Of a stretch of DNA of 64,000 nucleotides, positions 15,300 to 24,721 are shown piece by piece. How positions within the stretch are numbered: the first letter of the stretch is position 1; each line of letters opens with the position of its first letter. This DNA comes from Kribbella pittospori (GTDB lineage: Bacteria > Actinomycetota > Actinomycetes > Propionibacteriales > Kribbellaceae). Location of the stretch: the NCBI RefSeq assembly GCF_004331465.1, contig NZ_SJKB01000001.1, forward strand, positions 496,001-560,000, given 5' to 3'. The notes under the pieces were generated by a model that was not told the origin of the DNA, did no database searches, and saw only the letters and a list, made by a program, of their open reading frames with translations. Position numbers and translations under genes: made by a program.

Positions 15300-17072
15300 T
15301 CAGTGCTCGGCTGCCTTCCGTGCGTCCTCACGCCATGCATTGGTGATCGGCAACCGGCGGTCCCGGCCGAAGGCCTTGTGAGTGATCTTCGGGCCCGGTG
15401 GGTACTGCCGGCGCTTGTACTCCGCGCGATCGACGAGCTGGATCACCTTGCTGACCAGCTCGGTCTCGAATCCGGCCGCGACCAGTTCGGCGCTGCCGCG
15501 GTCCAGCTCGACGTAGTCGTCCAGCATGTCGTCGAGCAGGTCGTACGGCGGCAGCGAGTCGGTGTCCTGCTGCCCCGGCCGCAGCTCGGCCGACGGTGGC
15601 TTGGCGATCGAGTTCTCCGGGATCGGCGGCTGCTGGCCGCGCGCCTTGGCGTCCGCGTTGCGCCACTTCGCCAGCCGCCAGACCAGCGTCTTCGGTACGT
15701 CCTTCAGCGGGGCGTAGCCGCCGACCGCGTCGCCGTAGATGGTGGAGTAGCCGACGGACAGCTCGGATTTGTTGCCGCAGGCAAGAACCAGGTGGCCGTC
15801 GGCGTTCGACAGGCCCATCCAGATCACCGCGCGGACCCGGGCCTGCAGGTTCTCCTCGGCCAGGCCGGTCAGACCGAGCGTTTCGATGAAAGGCTGCACC
15901 ATCGGCTGGATCGGCACCACTCGGTAGTTCAGACCGGTCCGGGCCGCGAGCTCGGCCGCGTCGTCCTTGGAGTGGTCGCTGGAGTAGACGCTCGGGTTGG
16001 AGATGCCGAACACGTGCTCGGCGCCGACCGCATCACACGCGATCGCGGCCACCAGCGACGAGTCGATACCGCCGGACAGGCCGAGGAGGACGGATTTGAA
16101 CCCGTTCTTCTGCACGTAGTCGCGCAGTCCGGTGACGATCGCGCCGTACATCTCGGCCTCGTCGGACAGCCGCGGTGCGACGGCGGCCGCGATCGGGTCG
16201 TACGCCGCCAGGGCCTCGTCGTGGATGACCTTGTGGACGATCTCGATGCCCTCGTGGGTGCCGGCCGGCGTACCCGTCGGAGCGGCTAGCTCGAGGTCGA
16301 CCACCATGCTGCCCTGCTCGAACTGCGGCGCGCGGGCGAACACCTTGCCCTCGGCATCGGCAATCAGCGAGTCGCCGTCGAAGACCAGTTCGTCCTGGCC
16401 GCCGACCAGGTTGACGTAGGCCAGCGGGCAGCCGGCCTCTCGGGCGCGGCGGGTGACCAATGCGCCGCGAACGTCGTCCTTGTTGGCCTCGTACGGCGAA
16501 CTGTTGATGACGAGCAGGAGCCCCGCACCGGCGGCCTTGGTGGCGGCGACCGGGCCGCCGTCCTGCCAGAGGTCCTCACAGATCACCACGGCGACGTCGA
16601 CGCCGTGGATCCGGACCACCTGCAGCGTGTTGCCGGGAACGAAGTGCCGGAACTCGTCGAAGACGCCGTAGTTCGGGAGGTGGTGCTTGACCGCGCTGGT
16701 GATCACGCGGCCCTGGTGGATGACGGCCGCGGAGTTGGTCGGAGAGCCCTTCGGCCGGCCGAGCCGGTCGATGCCCATCGCCGTACCGGTCGCGCGATCG
16801 AGGTAGCCGCAGACCACCACGATGTCGCCGAGCCCCTCGTCGGCCAACCGCTTCGCGAGGTCCTGGATCCGGGCCTGCGACGCGTCCACGAACGACGCCC
16901 TCAGCGCGAGGTCCTCGACCGGGTAACCGGTCAGCGCGAGCTCCGGGAACGCCACCACATGCGCACCGCGCTCGGCCGCGTTCCGGGTCCAGGCAACGAT
17001 CTTCTCAGCGTTGCCGTCGACATCACCGACGGTCACATTGAGTTGAGCGAGCGCTACCCGAAGCTGAGGCAC
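15300..17072 (-). CDS. nadE: NAD+ synthase, glutamine-hydrolysing
   Basis: 590 residues, the two-domain form. The N-terminal nitrilase-type glutaminase shows its Glu-Lys-Cys triad in [22 protein letters not shown] and VVICEDLW. The C-terminal ATP-pyrophosphatase has the P-loop [15 protein letters not shown] and [21 protein letters not shown] (split here only for reading). It converts nicotinic acid adenine dinucleotide to NAD+ using glutamine. It lies 16 bp after a small P-loop kinase gene on the same strand and is probably co-transcribed with it. Confidence 0.96.
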   Translation of the reverse strand: MPQLRVALAQLNVTVGDVDGNAEKIVAWTRNAAERGAHVVAFPELALTGYPVEDLALRASFVDASQARIQDLAKRLADEGLGDIVVVCGYLDRATGTAMGIDRLGRPKGSPTNSAAVIHQGRVITSAVKHHLPNYGVFDEFRHFVPGNTLQVVRIHGVDVAVVICEDLWQDGGPVAATKAAGAGLLLVINSSPYEANKDDVRGALVTRRAREAGCPLAYVNLVGGQDELVFDGDSLIADAEGKVFARAPQFEQGSMVVDLELAAPTGTPAGTHEGIEIVHKVIHDEALAAYDPIAAAVAPRLSDEAEMYGAIVTGLRDYVQKNGFKSVLLGLSGGIDSSLVAAIACDAVGAEHVFGISNPSVYSSDHSKDDAAELAARTGLNYRVVPIQPMVQPFIETLGLTGLAEENLQARVRAVIWMGLSNADGHLVLACGNKSELSVGYSTIYGDAVGGYAPLKDVPKTLVWRLAKWRNADAKARGQQPPIPENSIAKPPSAELRPGQQDTDSLPPYDLLDDMLDDYVELDRGSAELVAAGFETELVSKVIQLVDRAEYKRRQYPPGPKITHKAFGRDRRLPITNAWREDARKAAEH

Positions 17073-17088
17073 GAGAGCACATTACTGG

Positions 17089-17622
17089 TTACCCCGGCTC
17101 TTGCGAGAGTCCGCTGTACTCGCGGACCAGCCGGAGGTTGCGCTCGACCGGATCCATCGCGTCCACGGTGAGGTGCTCACGCGTCAGCCCCGGGTACTCG
17201 ACCCGCATCCGATCCACGTGATCCCACCCGACCTCGTGCCATCCGGGAATGCCACGCCGCCGACCCTCCAACCGGAGCCGGTGCTCGGCTTCGTCCGTAC
17301 AAACGCACTCGATCAACCGCAGTCGTGCGTCGTACTCCGTCGCCACCTTCTCCCATCGGTCAGCCACGGAGTCGTCAATCAGACAGTCGACAATCGCCGA
17401 CTGCGCGAGCATCAGTTGCCGGCGGACCAACGTCTCCAGCAGGTCGTAGTACATCGCCAGAAACGACTGCCGGCTCAGTCCGCCGAGTACGCCGTGCGGT
17501 TTGAGCGCCCCGAGCAACCAATCGCCGGCGAAAACCGGAGTAGCTGCTTCGACAGCAAGTGCTTCGGCCAGTGTCGACTTCCCGGTCCCCGGCAGACCGG
17601 TGAACACGATGACCTGCTTCAT
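17089..17622 (-). CDS. P-loop kinase-like AAA family ATPase
   Basis: 177 residues: Walker A GLPGTGKSTLAEALA at residues 9-23, a central DCLIDDS aspartate element, and an Arg-rich lid (HRLRLEGRRRGIPGW). The size and layout suit a small-molecule or nucleotide kinase of the zeta-toxin/chloramphenicol-phosphotransferase-like P-loop group. The substrate is unknown. Its start overlaps the end of the upstream GNAT gene (4 bp) and nadE follows after 16 bp. Confidence 0.82.
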   Translation of the reverse strand: MKQVIVFTGLPGTGKSTLAEALAVEAATPVFAGDWLLGALKPHGVLGGLSRQSFLAMYYDLLETLVRRQLMLAQSAIVDCLIDDSVADRWEKVATEYDARLRLIECVCTDEAEHRLRLEGRRRGIPGWHEVGWDHVDRMRVEYPGLTREHLTVDAMDPVERNLRLVREYSGLSQEPG

Positions 17623-18272
17623 CCCACCGACGGTAACCGCGTCCGCCCAACAACCAAGTCAGCGACCGGCGACCAGTTGAGGGATTCGTAGAGCGGGACG
17701 CCTTCGGGGGAGGCAGAGAGGAGACCCGTGGTCGCGCCTTGGTCGAGAGCGGCGTCGGCCAGGGCGGACATCACGGCGCGGGCCAGACCGCGACGGCCCT
17801 GCGGCGGCACGGTGTAGATGACGTCGGCAACTGCATCGGCTCCGCGGACCGCCATCCGTCCGCTCGCGGCGACCTCTCCGTCGGTCCGCAGTTCGACGTT
17901 GATCAGGCCAGGCGTCGCGGTGACTTCGAGCTCGTACGGCGAGGGCACCTGACTCGATGGCTGATCGGACAAGGAGATTGTCAACAATCGCTCAGTTCGA
18001 ATGAGGTCGAGCGGATGGAGTACGGCGGCCACGCGTGGACGGGAGGTGGTGGTGATCTTGAGCCAGGAGCTGCCGGCCGGGTTGGCGTCGGACCGGGCCA
18101 TCCGGGCTGCTGTGGTGGCGTGCTGTTCGGTGGCGAGGTATTCGACCCGGCGGTCCGGCTCGCCGATGCGGACGACGATGACTCCGTCGACCTCGGCGTA
18201 GTCGGTCCACTCCCGCGCCGCCGACCAGCCGCGTTGCCAGCGGCGGAGTACGTCGTCGCACATGCGGCTCAT
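17619..18272 (-). CDS. GNAT family N-acetyltransferase
   Basis: About 217 residues. The N-terminal half is family-specific (WSAAREWTDYAEVDGVIVVR). The C-terminal half is the GNAT core: GRMAVRGADAVADVIYTVPP, then QGRRGLARAVMSALADAA (motif A, R-R-G-L-A) and GVPLYESLNW. The start is uncertain: GTG 18293, ATG 18272 or ATG 18263 are all in frame and none has a clear ribosome site. It is the first gene of the GNAT-kinase-nadE string. Confidence 0.8.
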   Translation of the reverse strand: MSRMCDDVLRRWQRGWSAAREWTDYAEVDGVIVVRIGEPDRRVEYLATEQHATTAARMARSDANPAGSSWLKITTTSRPRVAAVLHPLDLIRTERLLTISLSDQPSSQVPSPYELEVTATPGLINVELRTDGEVAASGRMAVRGADAVADVIYTVPPQGRRGLARAVMSALADAALDQGATTGLLSASPEGVPLYESLNWSPVADLVVGRTRLPSVG

Positions 18273-18350
18273 CAAACAGCGACCAAGGTTCACGAGCCCG
18301 GGAACTTTGGGTGGATGGCGAGGCCTCCGCGGCTCGGTTCACTCAGAGGT

Positions 18351-19538
18351 ATGACGAAACAAGGTGGGCCCACCGGGCTGGGGGAGCGGGCGCTGGGGCC
18401 CGATCTTGCGCGGGGTTTCATGTTGCTGTTCATCGCGCTCGCGAATTCCCACTACTTCGTCTATGGGACGCGCGTGTTCGGCGGCTTCCCGATGGACGGC
18501 TCGAGTGCCGACCGAGTCGTGGGGATGGTGTTGTCGACCTTTGTCGACGGCCGCGCGTTCCCGATGTTCGGCGTCCTGTTCGGGTACGGCGTCGCGCAGA
18601 TCGTCCGGCGGCAACGCGAATCCGGGAAGGAATGGTGGCCGATCCGGAAATTGCTGTGGCGCCGCAGTCTCGTCCTGATCGTGCTCGGCTTCGTACATGC
18701 GATGTTGCTGTACATCGGTGACATCCTCGCGGCGTACGGCGTACTCCTCTTCCTCGGCGTTTGGGCGCTGCGCTGGAAGGACCGCTGGCTGTTGATCGTC
18801 GCGGCGCTCGTCTTTGTCCTCACCGCATTGCCGAGTGACGACTCGCTGGCCACTGCATCCGATGCCACGGATCCCTCGATGCTTCCTCCGGACTTCCTAG
18901 GGCAGTTCGGAGACCGGATTGTCGTGCAGCCGTTCATCGCATTGCTCGGCTGGATCGGGTTCCTCACGCCGTTCCTGGTCGGTCTGTGGGCCGGCCGCCG
19001 GCGCATCCTCGAACGGCCGGCTGAGCACCTCACTCTGCTGCGTACGACGGCAGTTGCCGGTCTCACTGTCGCGGTCCTCGGCGCCCTCCCGGTGTCGCTG
19101 GTGGTCGGCGGCGTGATCGATCAGCCGAGCGACGACGTACTCACCCGGCTCGGTCCGTTGCACGACGCTTCGGGCGTCCTCGGCGGCTTCGGGTACGCCG
19201 CTCTGATGGTTCTGATCGCGCTCAAGCTGGGTGATCGCCAGGGCCGGATGACCCTGGCGATCGCCGCCGTCGGCCAGCGGTCGCTGACCTGCTATCTGTC
19301 CCAGTCGGTGGTGTGGGCCGTGGTCTTCACGCCGTACCTACTGGACCTGTCTCGCACGCTCTCCACCACAACGACAGCACTGCTCGCCGTCGCGACTTGG
19401 CTGGCAACCGTGTGGATGGCCGAGCGGATGCGGCGGGCCAACTACCGCGGTCCGTTCGAGATCCTGATCCGGAGGGTGACCTATCAGCCGAAGAGGACCG
19501 CGGCCACCCGGTCGCGGAGTTCAGGCAGCCTCGCGTAG
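18351..19538 (+). CDS. DUF418 family multi-pass membrane protein
   Basis: 395 residues with about eight to ten hydrophobic segments. The DUF418 signatures are visible: an N-terminal RALGPDLARGFMLLFIALAN, MVLSTFVDGRAFPMFGVLFG, and the C-terminal AVGQRSLTCYLSQSV. Members are integral membrane proteins thought to relate to acyltransferase-3-like transporters or enzymes; the role is unknown. The last 55 bp overlap the convergent amidase gene. ATG 18351 has AGAGG just before it. Confidence 0.88.
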   Translation: MTKQGGPTGLGERALGPDLARGFMLLFIALANSHYFVYGTRVFGGFPMDGSSADRVVGMVLSTFVDGRAFPMFGVLFGYGVAQIVRRQRESGKEWWPIRKLLWRRSLVLIVLGFVHAMLLYIGDILAAYGVLLFLGVWALRWKDRWLLIVAALVFVLTALPSDDSLATASDATDPSMLPPDFLGQFGDRIVVQPFIALLGWIGFLTPFLVGLWAGRRRILERPAEHLTLLRTTAVAGLTVAVLGALPVSLVVGGVIDQPSDDVLTRLGPLHDASGVLGGFGYAALMVLIALKLGDRQGRMTLAIAAVGQRSLTCYLSQSVVWAVVFTPYLLDLSRTLSTTTTALLAVATWLATVWMAERMRRANYRGPFEILIRRVTYQPKRTAATRSRSSGSLA

Positions 19539-20155
19539 AAGACGTCACCCGGGCACTGGGTCGAGTTGTAGTCCCGGTGCCCCACGATCGCGGCATGTGG
19601 ATCGAGGCCGTACGTCGTACACAGCCAGGCGCAGGTCAGGACGGACATGTCGAACAGGGCGGTCGGCACGTTCGCGCTGACATAGATGCCTTCGTGCTCG
19701 ATGCCGATCGTGTGGCTGTTCTGGTTGGCGGTCTGGGCGCCGAGGACGTTCTGCCCGTTCCGGATCGAGGACAGCGATTTGCTGCGACCCTCCATCAGAT
19801 AGCCGCCGCGGCTGATCGTGAGCTGCTGGCCGGAGTCGATCCAGCCGTTGGTGTGCATGTGCAGGTCCTGGATCCAGTGCGACTGGGCGTACGCCGCCGC
19901 CAGCGAGTAGTCGGTGACGTTCGGGCTGGCGCTGTGGTGGATGACGATGTGGTCGGGCGCGCCGATCACTTGGGTGGCGGACTTCGGTGGGCGCGCCGAC
20001 CATTCGGTGCGCGTGTAGCAGCGCGGCGCGGGGGCGGCGTGCGCTGCTGTGGTCGGGAGGGCGATGCCGCCGATCAGCACCCCTGAGGCGGCAGCGCCGC
20101 GCAGGACAGTGCGCCGGGACATCCGGGCAGGTTGGAAGTTTTCTGGGGCGGTCAT
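19484..20155 (-). CDS. Tat-exported peptidoglycan amidase (PGRP/Amidase_2)
   Basis: 223 residues. A twin-arginine signal (SRRTVLRGAAASGVLIGGIA, cut near AHAAP) directs export after folding. The mature part is a zinc amidase of the PGRP type: VIHHSASPN (His ligand), HTIGIEHEGIY, and GHRDYNSTQCPGD (second His and Cys). It should cleave N-acetylmuramoyl-L-alanine bonds in the wall. An alternative start at MSRRTV (20122) would fit the Tat signal equally well. It overlaps the convergent DUF418 gene by 55 bp. Confidence 0.9.
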   Translation of the reverse strand: MTAPENFQPARMSRRTVLRGAAASGVLIGGIALPTTAAHAAPAPRCYTRTEWSARPPKSATQVIGAPDHIVIHHSASPNVTDYSLAAAYAQSHWIQDLHMHTNGWIDSGQQLTISRGGYLMEGRSKSLSSIRNGQNVLGAQTANQNSHTIGIEHEGIYVSANVPTALFDMSVLTCAWLCTTYGLDPHAAIVGHRDYNSTQCPGDVFYARLPELRDRVAAVLFG

Positions 20156-20203
20156 ACTCTGGAAAATTCCCTACCAATGAGCCGCCGAAACCGGTCTGGT
20201 CTA

Positions 20204-20686
20204 ATGACGGTCGTGACTGATGGGCAGGAGCGGGCGGGGGACGTCCGGCTGGGGCGGGTCGGCAAGGGCGTACGGGTGGCCGTCGCCCTGGTCGGGATCG
20301 GCCTGCTGGTCAACGGGTCGGTGCGCGCCAGCGACGATGCGTGGCCGTTCGGCCCGATGTCGCAGTACGCGATGTCGGTGCCCGACGACGCCTCCATCAC
20401 CTACACCCGGATCAGCGCGCAGACCGATGCCGGTACGACGGTCGACGTACCGCTGAACATCGAGGGCGCCGGCGTCGCGCGGGCCGAGATCGAGGCGCGG
20501 ACCGGCGAGATCGTCAAGGATCCGTCGCTGCTGCAGCAGGTCGCGGACGGGTGGGCGAAGAAACACCCGGACAAGCCGAAGTACGTGAAGCTCGAGTTGA
20601 TCCGCGACACCACCCAACTGGTCAAGGGCCGGGTCGTCGGGCCGCCGGCACCGGAGGTCCTGGCCACCTGGGAGGTGCGCCGATGA
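20204..20686 (+). CDS. membrane-anchored extracellular protein paired with an HTTM protein
   Basis: 160 residues from ATG 20204. After a charged head (DVRLGRVGKG) comes one hydrophobic helix (VRVAVALVGIGLLVNGSV) and then a soluble domain opening with WPFGPMSQYAMSVPDDAS and ending in VLATWEVRR. The WPF-PMSQYAM stretch followed by a beta-rich domain recurs in short proteins next to HTTM-type membrane proteins. Its stop overlaps the start of the next gene (ATGA), so the two probably work together. The function is unknown. Confidence 0.75.
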   Translation: MTVVTDGQERAGDVRLGRVGKGVRVAVALVGIGLLVNGSVRASDDAWPFGPMSQYAMSVPDDASITYTRISAQTDAGTTVDVPLNIEGAGVARAEIEARTGEIVKDPSLLQQVADGWAKKHPDKPKYVKLELIRDTTQLVKGRVVGPPAPEVLATWEVRR

Positions 20687-21615
20687 GTGCCCGCACCGTG
20701 GCCGTCCGCGCCGCGAACTGGTTCACCCCGGCCATCGCGCTCGCCCGGGTCGCGTGGCTGCGGACCGTCCTCTATCTGTTCGTCATCGTCGACATGCACG
20801 CCTTCGTCCGCGACACCCGGCTGAAGGGCGAGCATCCCGGGCTCTACCAGCCGTTGCTCTTGGCCCGCATGTTCGACCTCCCGAAGCCCACGGTCTTCAA
20901 CACGACCGCCCTGTACGTCGTCCTGATCGCGGCCTGCCTGGTCGGTGCGTCGAACTACTTCCCGCGGATCGCCGGCTGGATCGTGGCGCCGGCGTTCACG
21001 TGGTGGGTGCTGATCGGGATGAGCGACGGCAAGGTCGACCACGACCACCTCGCGCTCGTGATCGCATTGTGGGTCCTTCCGACCGTGAATGCCGGCCGCC
21101 GCGGACGAGTGTCGTACAACGATCAAACGCGGTCGGAATCGGCCGGATGGGCGATCCGGTGTGTGCAGATCTCCGTGATCGCGACGTACTTCCTGTCCGC
21201 GATAGCGAAACTGCGGAGTGCCGGATGGGCGCTGACCTGGCCGGGGAGCGCCGTACTGACGTGGGCGATCGTACGGCGTCCGCACCCGGTCGGAGAGTGG
21301 TTGCTGCACCATCCGTGGATGCTGCATGTGATGCAGTGGGTCGGAATCACGGCCGAGTTCTTCTCGCCGGTGATCCTGTGGCTCAAGGGGCGGTGGCAGT
21401 TGCTCGGGGCCCTGTTCTTCCTCGGGTTCCACGCGGCGAACACAGCGATCCTGCTGATCCACTTCCTGCCGACCGTGGTCTGCTGGCTCGCGTTCGCGCC
21501 GATGGAGCGGATCGTGCCCTGGTTCCAGCGGCGGCGGGCGTCAGACAGCGACGCCGGAGAGGCCGAACACCAGGCCGAAGATGGCCGGGAGGCCAAGGAG
21601 CAGGCCGGCGCGTAG
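20683..21615 (+). CDS. HTTM-domain-like integral membrane protein
   Basis: 310 residues with six or more membrane segments. WLRTVLYLFVIVDMHAFVRD, LLLARMFDLPKP, SVIATYFLSAIAKLRSAGWA and LHVMQWVGITAEFFSPV resemble the HTTM (gamma-carboxylase-like) domain. The His-Lys pair used by vitamin-K carboxylase cannot be confirmed. A charged C-terminal tail follows. It is coupled by a 4-bp overlap to the preceding anchored protein and overlaps the convergent gene by 75 bp. Confidence 0.8.
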   Translation: MSARTVAVRAANWFTPAIALARVAWLRTVLYLFVIVDMHAFVRDTRLKGEHPGLYQPLLLARMFDLPKPTVFNTTALYVVLIAACLVGASNYFPRIAGWIVAPAFTWWVLIGMSDGKVDHDHLALVIALWVLPTVNAGRRGRVSYNDQTRSESAGWAIRCVQISVIATYFLSAIAKLRSAGWALTWPGSAVLTWAIVRRPHPVGEWLLHHPWMLHVMQWVGITAEFFSPVILWLKGRWQLLGALFFLGFHAANTAILLIHFLPTVVCWLAFAPMERIVPWFQRRRASDSDAGEAEHQAEDGREAKEQAGA

Positions 21616-22005
21616 CCGGAATCGTCGGCCGCCGGGGCCAGGCGTCCGGACAACCCGGGAGAGCACCGCTCCGGCGTACCCGAAGACCAGGGCGGCGAGC
21701 AGGATCTCCTTGGTCGGCAGGTCGTCGGCGTTGTGGTGGGTCAACCCGAGTGTGACCAGCCCGGGGCAGCAGAACGCGAACATGCCGAATCCGAGCTCCG
21801 GGACGGGCAGCCAGCGCCGTCCGAGGACGTCCTGCTCGGCGGTGCGCTTCCGCCGGAGTGTCTGGACGAATCGCGCCGTACTGAGCAGCAGGTCGCTGGC
21901 GCAGAGCGCCGCTGCCACGATCAGCGCCACCTGGTACCCGGCACCGAAGATCGTTTGCACGACAGACACGGTAGGCCCTGGCGCTGCCGATGTCCCCGGC
22001 AGCAC
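21541..22005 (-). CDS. small membrane protein, four hydrophobic segments
   Basis: Up to 154 residues with hydrophobic stretches VALIVAAALCASDLLL, FGMFAFCCPGLVTLGL, ILLAALVFGYAGAVL and LLGLPAIFGLVFGL. No family was recognised. The long 75-bp overlap with the HTTM gene suggests that the end is not annotated too long by accident, since both frames carry plausible protein. The start could be 22005 (ATG) or a GTG about 12 codons further in. Confidence 0.6.
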   Translation of the reverse strand: MLPGTSAAPGPTVSVVQTIFGAGYQVALIVAAALCASDLLLSTARFVQTLRRKRTAEQDVLGRRWLPVPELGFGMFAFCCPGLVTLGLTHHNADDLPTKEILLAALVFGYAGAVLSRVVRTPGPGGRRFRLRAGLLLGLPAIFGLVFGLSGVAV

Positions 22006-22021
22006 GTAACGTCTGCTTAAC
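22006..22021 (+). promoter_or_regulatory. possible GlnR half-site upstream of glnA2
   Basis: GTAAC-N6-TTAAC fits the AC-N9-AC rule for GlnR sites and partly the longer GTNAC-N6-GAAAC form. It is 52 bp before the glnA2 start. Only one box pair is seen; binding is inferred from context. Confidence 0.35.
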
Positions 22022-22073
22022 AGAGCCGGGGCACACTGTGTGAGAACCGACCGATGCCGTGAGAGGTGGACCG

Positions 22074-23414
22074 ATGGACAAGCAGCAGGAGTTCGTGCTG
22101 CGCGCGCTGGAGGAGCGCGACGTACGCTTCGTGCGGCTCTGGTTCACCGACGTGCTCGGGTTCCTGAAGTCCGTGGCGGTGGCGCCGGCCGAGCTGGAGG
22201 GCGCGTTCGCCGAGGGAATCGGGTTCGACGGGTCCGCGATCGAGGGGTTCGCGCGGGTGACCGAGGCGGACATGCTGGCCAAGCCGGATCCGTCGACGTT
22301 CCAGATCCTGCCCTGGCGCGGCGAGACGATGGGCACCGCGCGGATGTTCTGCGACATCAACATGCCGGACGGGTCCGCGTCGTTCGCCGATCCGCGGCAT
22401 GTGCTCAAGCGGACGCTTTCCAAGGCGGCGGACCTGGGGTTCACCTTCTACACCCACCCCGAGATCGAGTTCTACCTGTTCAAGTCGCTCACCGGCGCGC
22501 CCGGGACGCATCCCGAGCCGGTCGACTCGTCCGGGTACTTCGACCACACGCCGCAAGGGATCGGGAACGACTTCCGCCGCGAGGCGATCACGATGCTCGA
22601 GTCGATGGGCATCTCGGTCGAGTTCAGCCACCACGAGGGCGGGCCTGGTCAGCAGGAGATCGACCTGCGGTACGCCGACGCGCTGTCGACCGCCGACAAC
22701 ATCATGACCTTCCGGGTGGTGGTGAAGGAGGTCGCGCTCACCCAGGGGATCTACGCGTCGTTCATGCCGAAGCCGCTGAGCGACCAGCCCGGGTCCGGGA
22801 TGCACACCCACATGTCGCTGTTCGAGGGTGACCGGAACGCGTTCTTCGAGGGCGGAGCGCAGTACCAGCTGTCCAAGACCGGGCGCGCGTTCATCGCCGG
22901 GCTGCTGCACCACGCGGCCGAGATCACCGCGGTGACGAACCAGTGGGTGAACTCGTACAAGCGGCTCGCGGTCGGTGACGAGGCGCCGTCGTTCATCTCC
23001 TGGGGGCACAACAACCGCTCCGCGCTGGTCCGGGTGCCGATGTACAAGCCGCACAAGGGGCAGTCCTCGCGGGTCGAGTTCCGGTCGCTGGACTCGGCGG
23101 CGAACCCGTACCTCGCATTCGCGCTGATGCTGGCCGCTGGGCTGAAGGGCATCGAGGAGGGGTACGAACTGCCGCGCGAGGTCGAGGACGACATCTGGGC
23201 GCTGACGCCGCGCGAACGCAAGGCTCTCGGCATCAAGCCGCTGCCGAGTTCCCTGGCCGAGGCGATCAGCGCGATGGAGGACAGCGAACTGGTCGCCGAA
23301 ACTCTCGGCGAGCACGTCTTCGACTTCTTCCTCCGCAACAAGCGCGCCGAGTGGCTGGACTACCGCCGCCAGGTAACCCCCTTCGAACTCAACAAGCTCC
23401 TACCAGTCCTGTAG
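22074..23414 (+). CDS. glnA2: type I glutamine synthetase, GlnA2-like (glutamine synthetase or gamma-glutamylpolyamine synthetase)
   Basis: 446 residues: beta-grasp N-terminus (GIGFDGSAIEGFA) and catalytic core (HPEIEFYLFK, GSGMHTHMS, SRVEFRSLDSAANPYLAFA). The length and neighbourhood (glnE downstream) match actinobacterial GlnA2. The adenylylation site of GSI-beta (NLYDLP-type) is absent; the corresponding stretch reads ALGIKPLPSSL without Tyr, so GlnE probably does not modify it. In Streptomyces, GlnA2/GlnA3 have been described as gamma-glutamylpolyamine synthetases; which activity applies here is open. ATG 22074 has GAGAGGTGG upstream. Confidence 0.9.
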   Translation: MDKQQEFVLRALEERDVRFVRLWFTDVLGFLKSVAVAPAELEGAFAEGIGFDGSAIEGFARVTEADMLAKPDPSTFQILPWRGETMGTARMFCDINMPDGSASFADPRHVLKRTLSKAADLGFTFYTHPEIEFYLFKSLTGAPGTHPEPVDSSGYFDHTPQGIGNDFRREAITMLESMGISVEFSHHEGGPGQQEIDLRYADALSTADNIMTFRVVVKEVALTQGIYASFMPKPLSDQPGSGMHTHMSLFEGDRNAFFEGGAQYQLSKTGRAFIAGLLHHAAEITAVTNQWVNSYKRLAVGDEAPSFISWGHNNRSALVRVPMYKPHKGQSSRVEFRSLDSAANPYLAFALMLAAGLKGIEEGYELPREVEDDIWALTPRERKALGIKPLPSSLAEAISAMEDSELVAETLGEHVFDFFLRNKRAEWLDYRRQVTPFELNKLLPVL

Positions 23415-23641
23415 TTCGCTCCCACGCGTGCTACGCAGACACTCCTCCGTCGCGCGGGTGACTGGTGCGCTGGCGTCCGTTGATGGGTGGGTGTGGTCAC
23501 GTGCACCGCGGTCGGGGTGGTGCACAGGTGCGCCACGAGCTGTGGCGGGCGTGAGGGAGCGGCGATTTGCCGCGTTGTGGCGGTAGATAGTTTCCTGAGT
23601 GGTCATCTGGTGGTCGCCGGGGTCGCGTGGGATCGGGTCTC

Positions 23642-24721
23642 ATGCGGCGACTGCTGGTGGGTATCGGACTGCTGGTCCTGTTGTTCTTCACGGGAGCCTC
23701 GGCGGCCTCGGCTCATGTGATCGCTTCGACGGGGTATTCGACCGTGCATCAGGACGGCAATCGGGTCACGTATCTGCTGAGCCTCGAGTACGACGTACTC
23801 GCGCGGGCCGTCGACCTCGGCGCACCGACCACGGACGACGGGCAGCGGGCGCAAGCGCTGGACACCGCCAAGGACCGCATCGCGGCGTACCTGCACGACC
23901 GGATGGTCGTCGCCGTCGACGGCGCTGCATGTGAGCAGTCGCTGGAGACGACGTCGGTCGGCCAGCGCGCCACCAAGGCGTACGCCGACCTTGGGCTCGT
24001 GTTCGAGTGCCCGGGATCCTCCGGCGCGTTCAGCATGCAGTACAGCGTCTTCGCCATGTCCGATGCGGTCGCCGACGACCACACCAACCTGGTCGAGTAC
24101 ACCTTCGACAGTGGCTCCGGCCGCACCGTGTTCGACCGCTCCCACCACGACTTCACCGTCGGGGACAACACGCTCGCCACGTCGAGTCTGCAGTTCGGGA
24201 AGATGGGCGTCGAGCACATCCTGACCGGTCTCGACCACGTCCTGTTCGTGGTCGCCCTGATCCTCGGCGCCGTGAACCTGCGCAGTCTCGTGCAGGTGAT
24301 CTCGATGTTCACTGTGGCGCACAGCGTCACGCTGATCTCCACCCTGCTCGGCGGCCTGTCCGTGCCGCCGGTCATCGTCGAGCCGCTGATCGCGCTCTCG
24401 ATCGCGTTCGTCGCGGTCGAGAACCTGCTCGGCTCCACCCGCCACCGGCTCCCGGTGGTCTTCGGTTTCGGTCTTCTGCACGGGCTCGGCTTCGCCGGGT
24501 CGTTGCGGATCACCGATCAGGTCAGTCCGGAACTGCTCGTCTCGCTGCTGAGCTTCAACATCGGCATCGAGGCGGGTCAGGCGTTGCTGCTGCTCGCCGT
24601 GTTCCCGCTGGTCCTGTTGATCCGCCGGACCCGGCTCTCGGTTCCGGTGGTCCGTTCGGCGACAGGGGTCGTCGCCGCCTTCGGCCTCTTCTGGTTCGTA
24701 GAAAGGTTCCTCTTCGCATGA
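23642..24721 (+). CDS. HupE/UreJ-like membrane protein
   Basis: 359 residues with a cleavable signal (LLVGIGLLVLLFFTGASAAS, then AHV). An extracellular domain of ~170 residues precedes the HupE/UreJ-2 membrane part: GVEHILTGLDHVLFVVALIL, MFTVAHSVTLI, FGLLHGLGFAGSLR, with the conserved His residues of metal-permease-like HupE proteins. Its stop overlaps the start of a giant secreted metallophosphatase (ATGA). It may be a metal or substrate exporter serving that enzyme, but this is inferred. Start ATG 23642 follows GGATCGGGTCTC. Confidence 0.85.
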   Translation: MRRLLVGIGLLVLLFFTGASAASAHVIASTGYSTVHQDGNRVTYLLSLEYDVLARAVDLGAPTTDDGQRAQALDTAKDRIAAYLHDRMVVAVDGAACEQSLETTSVGQRATKAYADLGLVFECPGSSGAFSMQYSVFAMSDAVADDHTNLVEYTFDSGSGRTVFDRSHHDFTVGDNTLATSSLQFGKMGVEHILTGLDHVLFVVALILGAVNLRSLVQVISMFTVAHSVTLISTLLGGLSVPPVIVEPLIALSIAFVAVENLLGSTRHRLPVVFGFGLLHGLGFAGSLRITDQVSPELLVSLLSFNIGIEAGQALLLLAVFPLVLLIRRTRLSVPVVRSATGVVAAFGLFWFVERFLFA

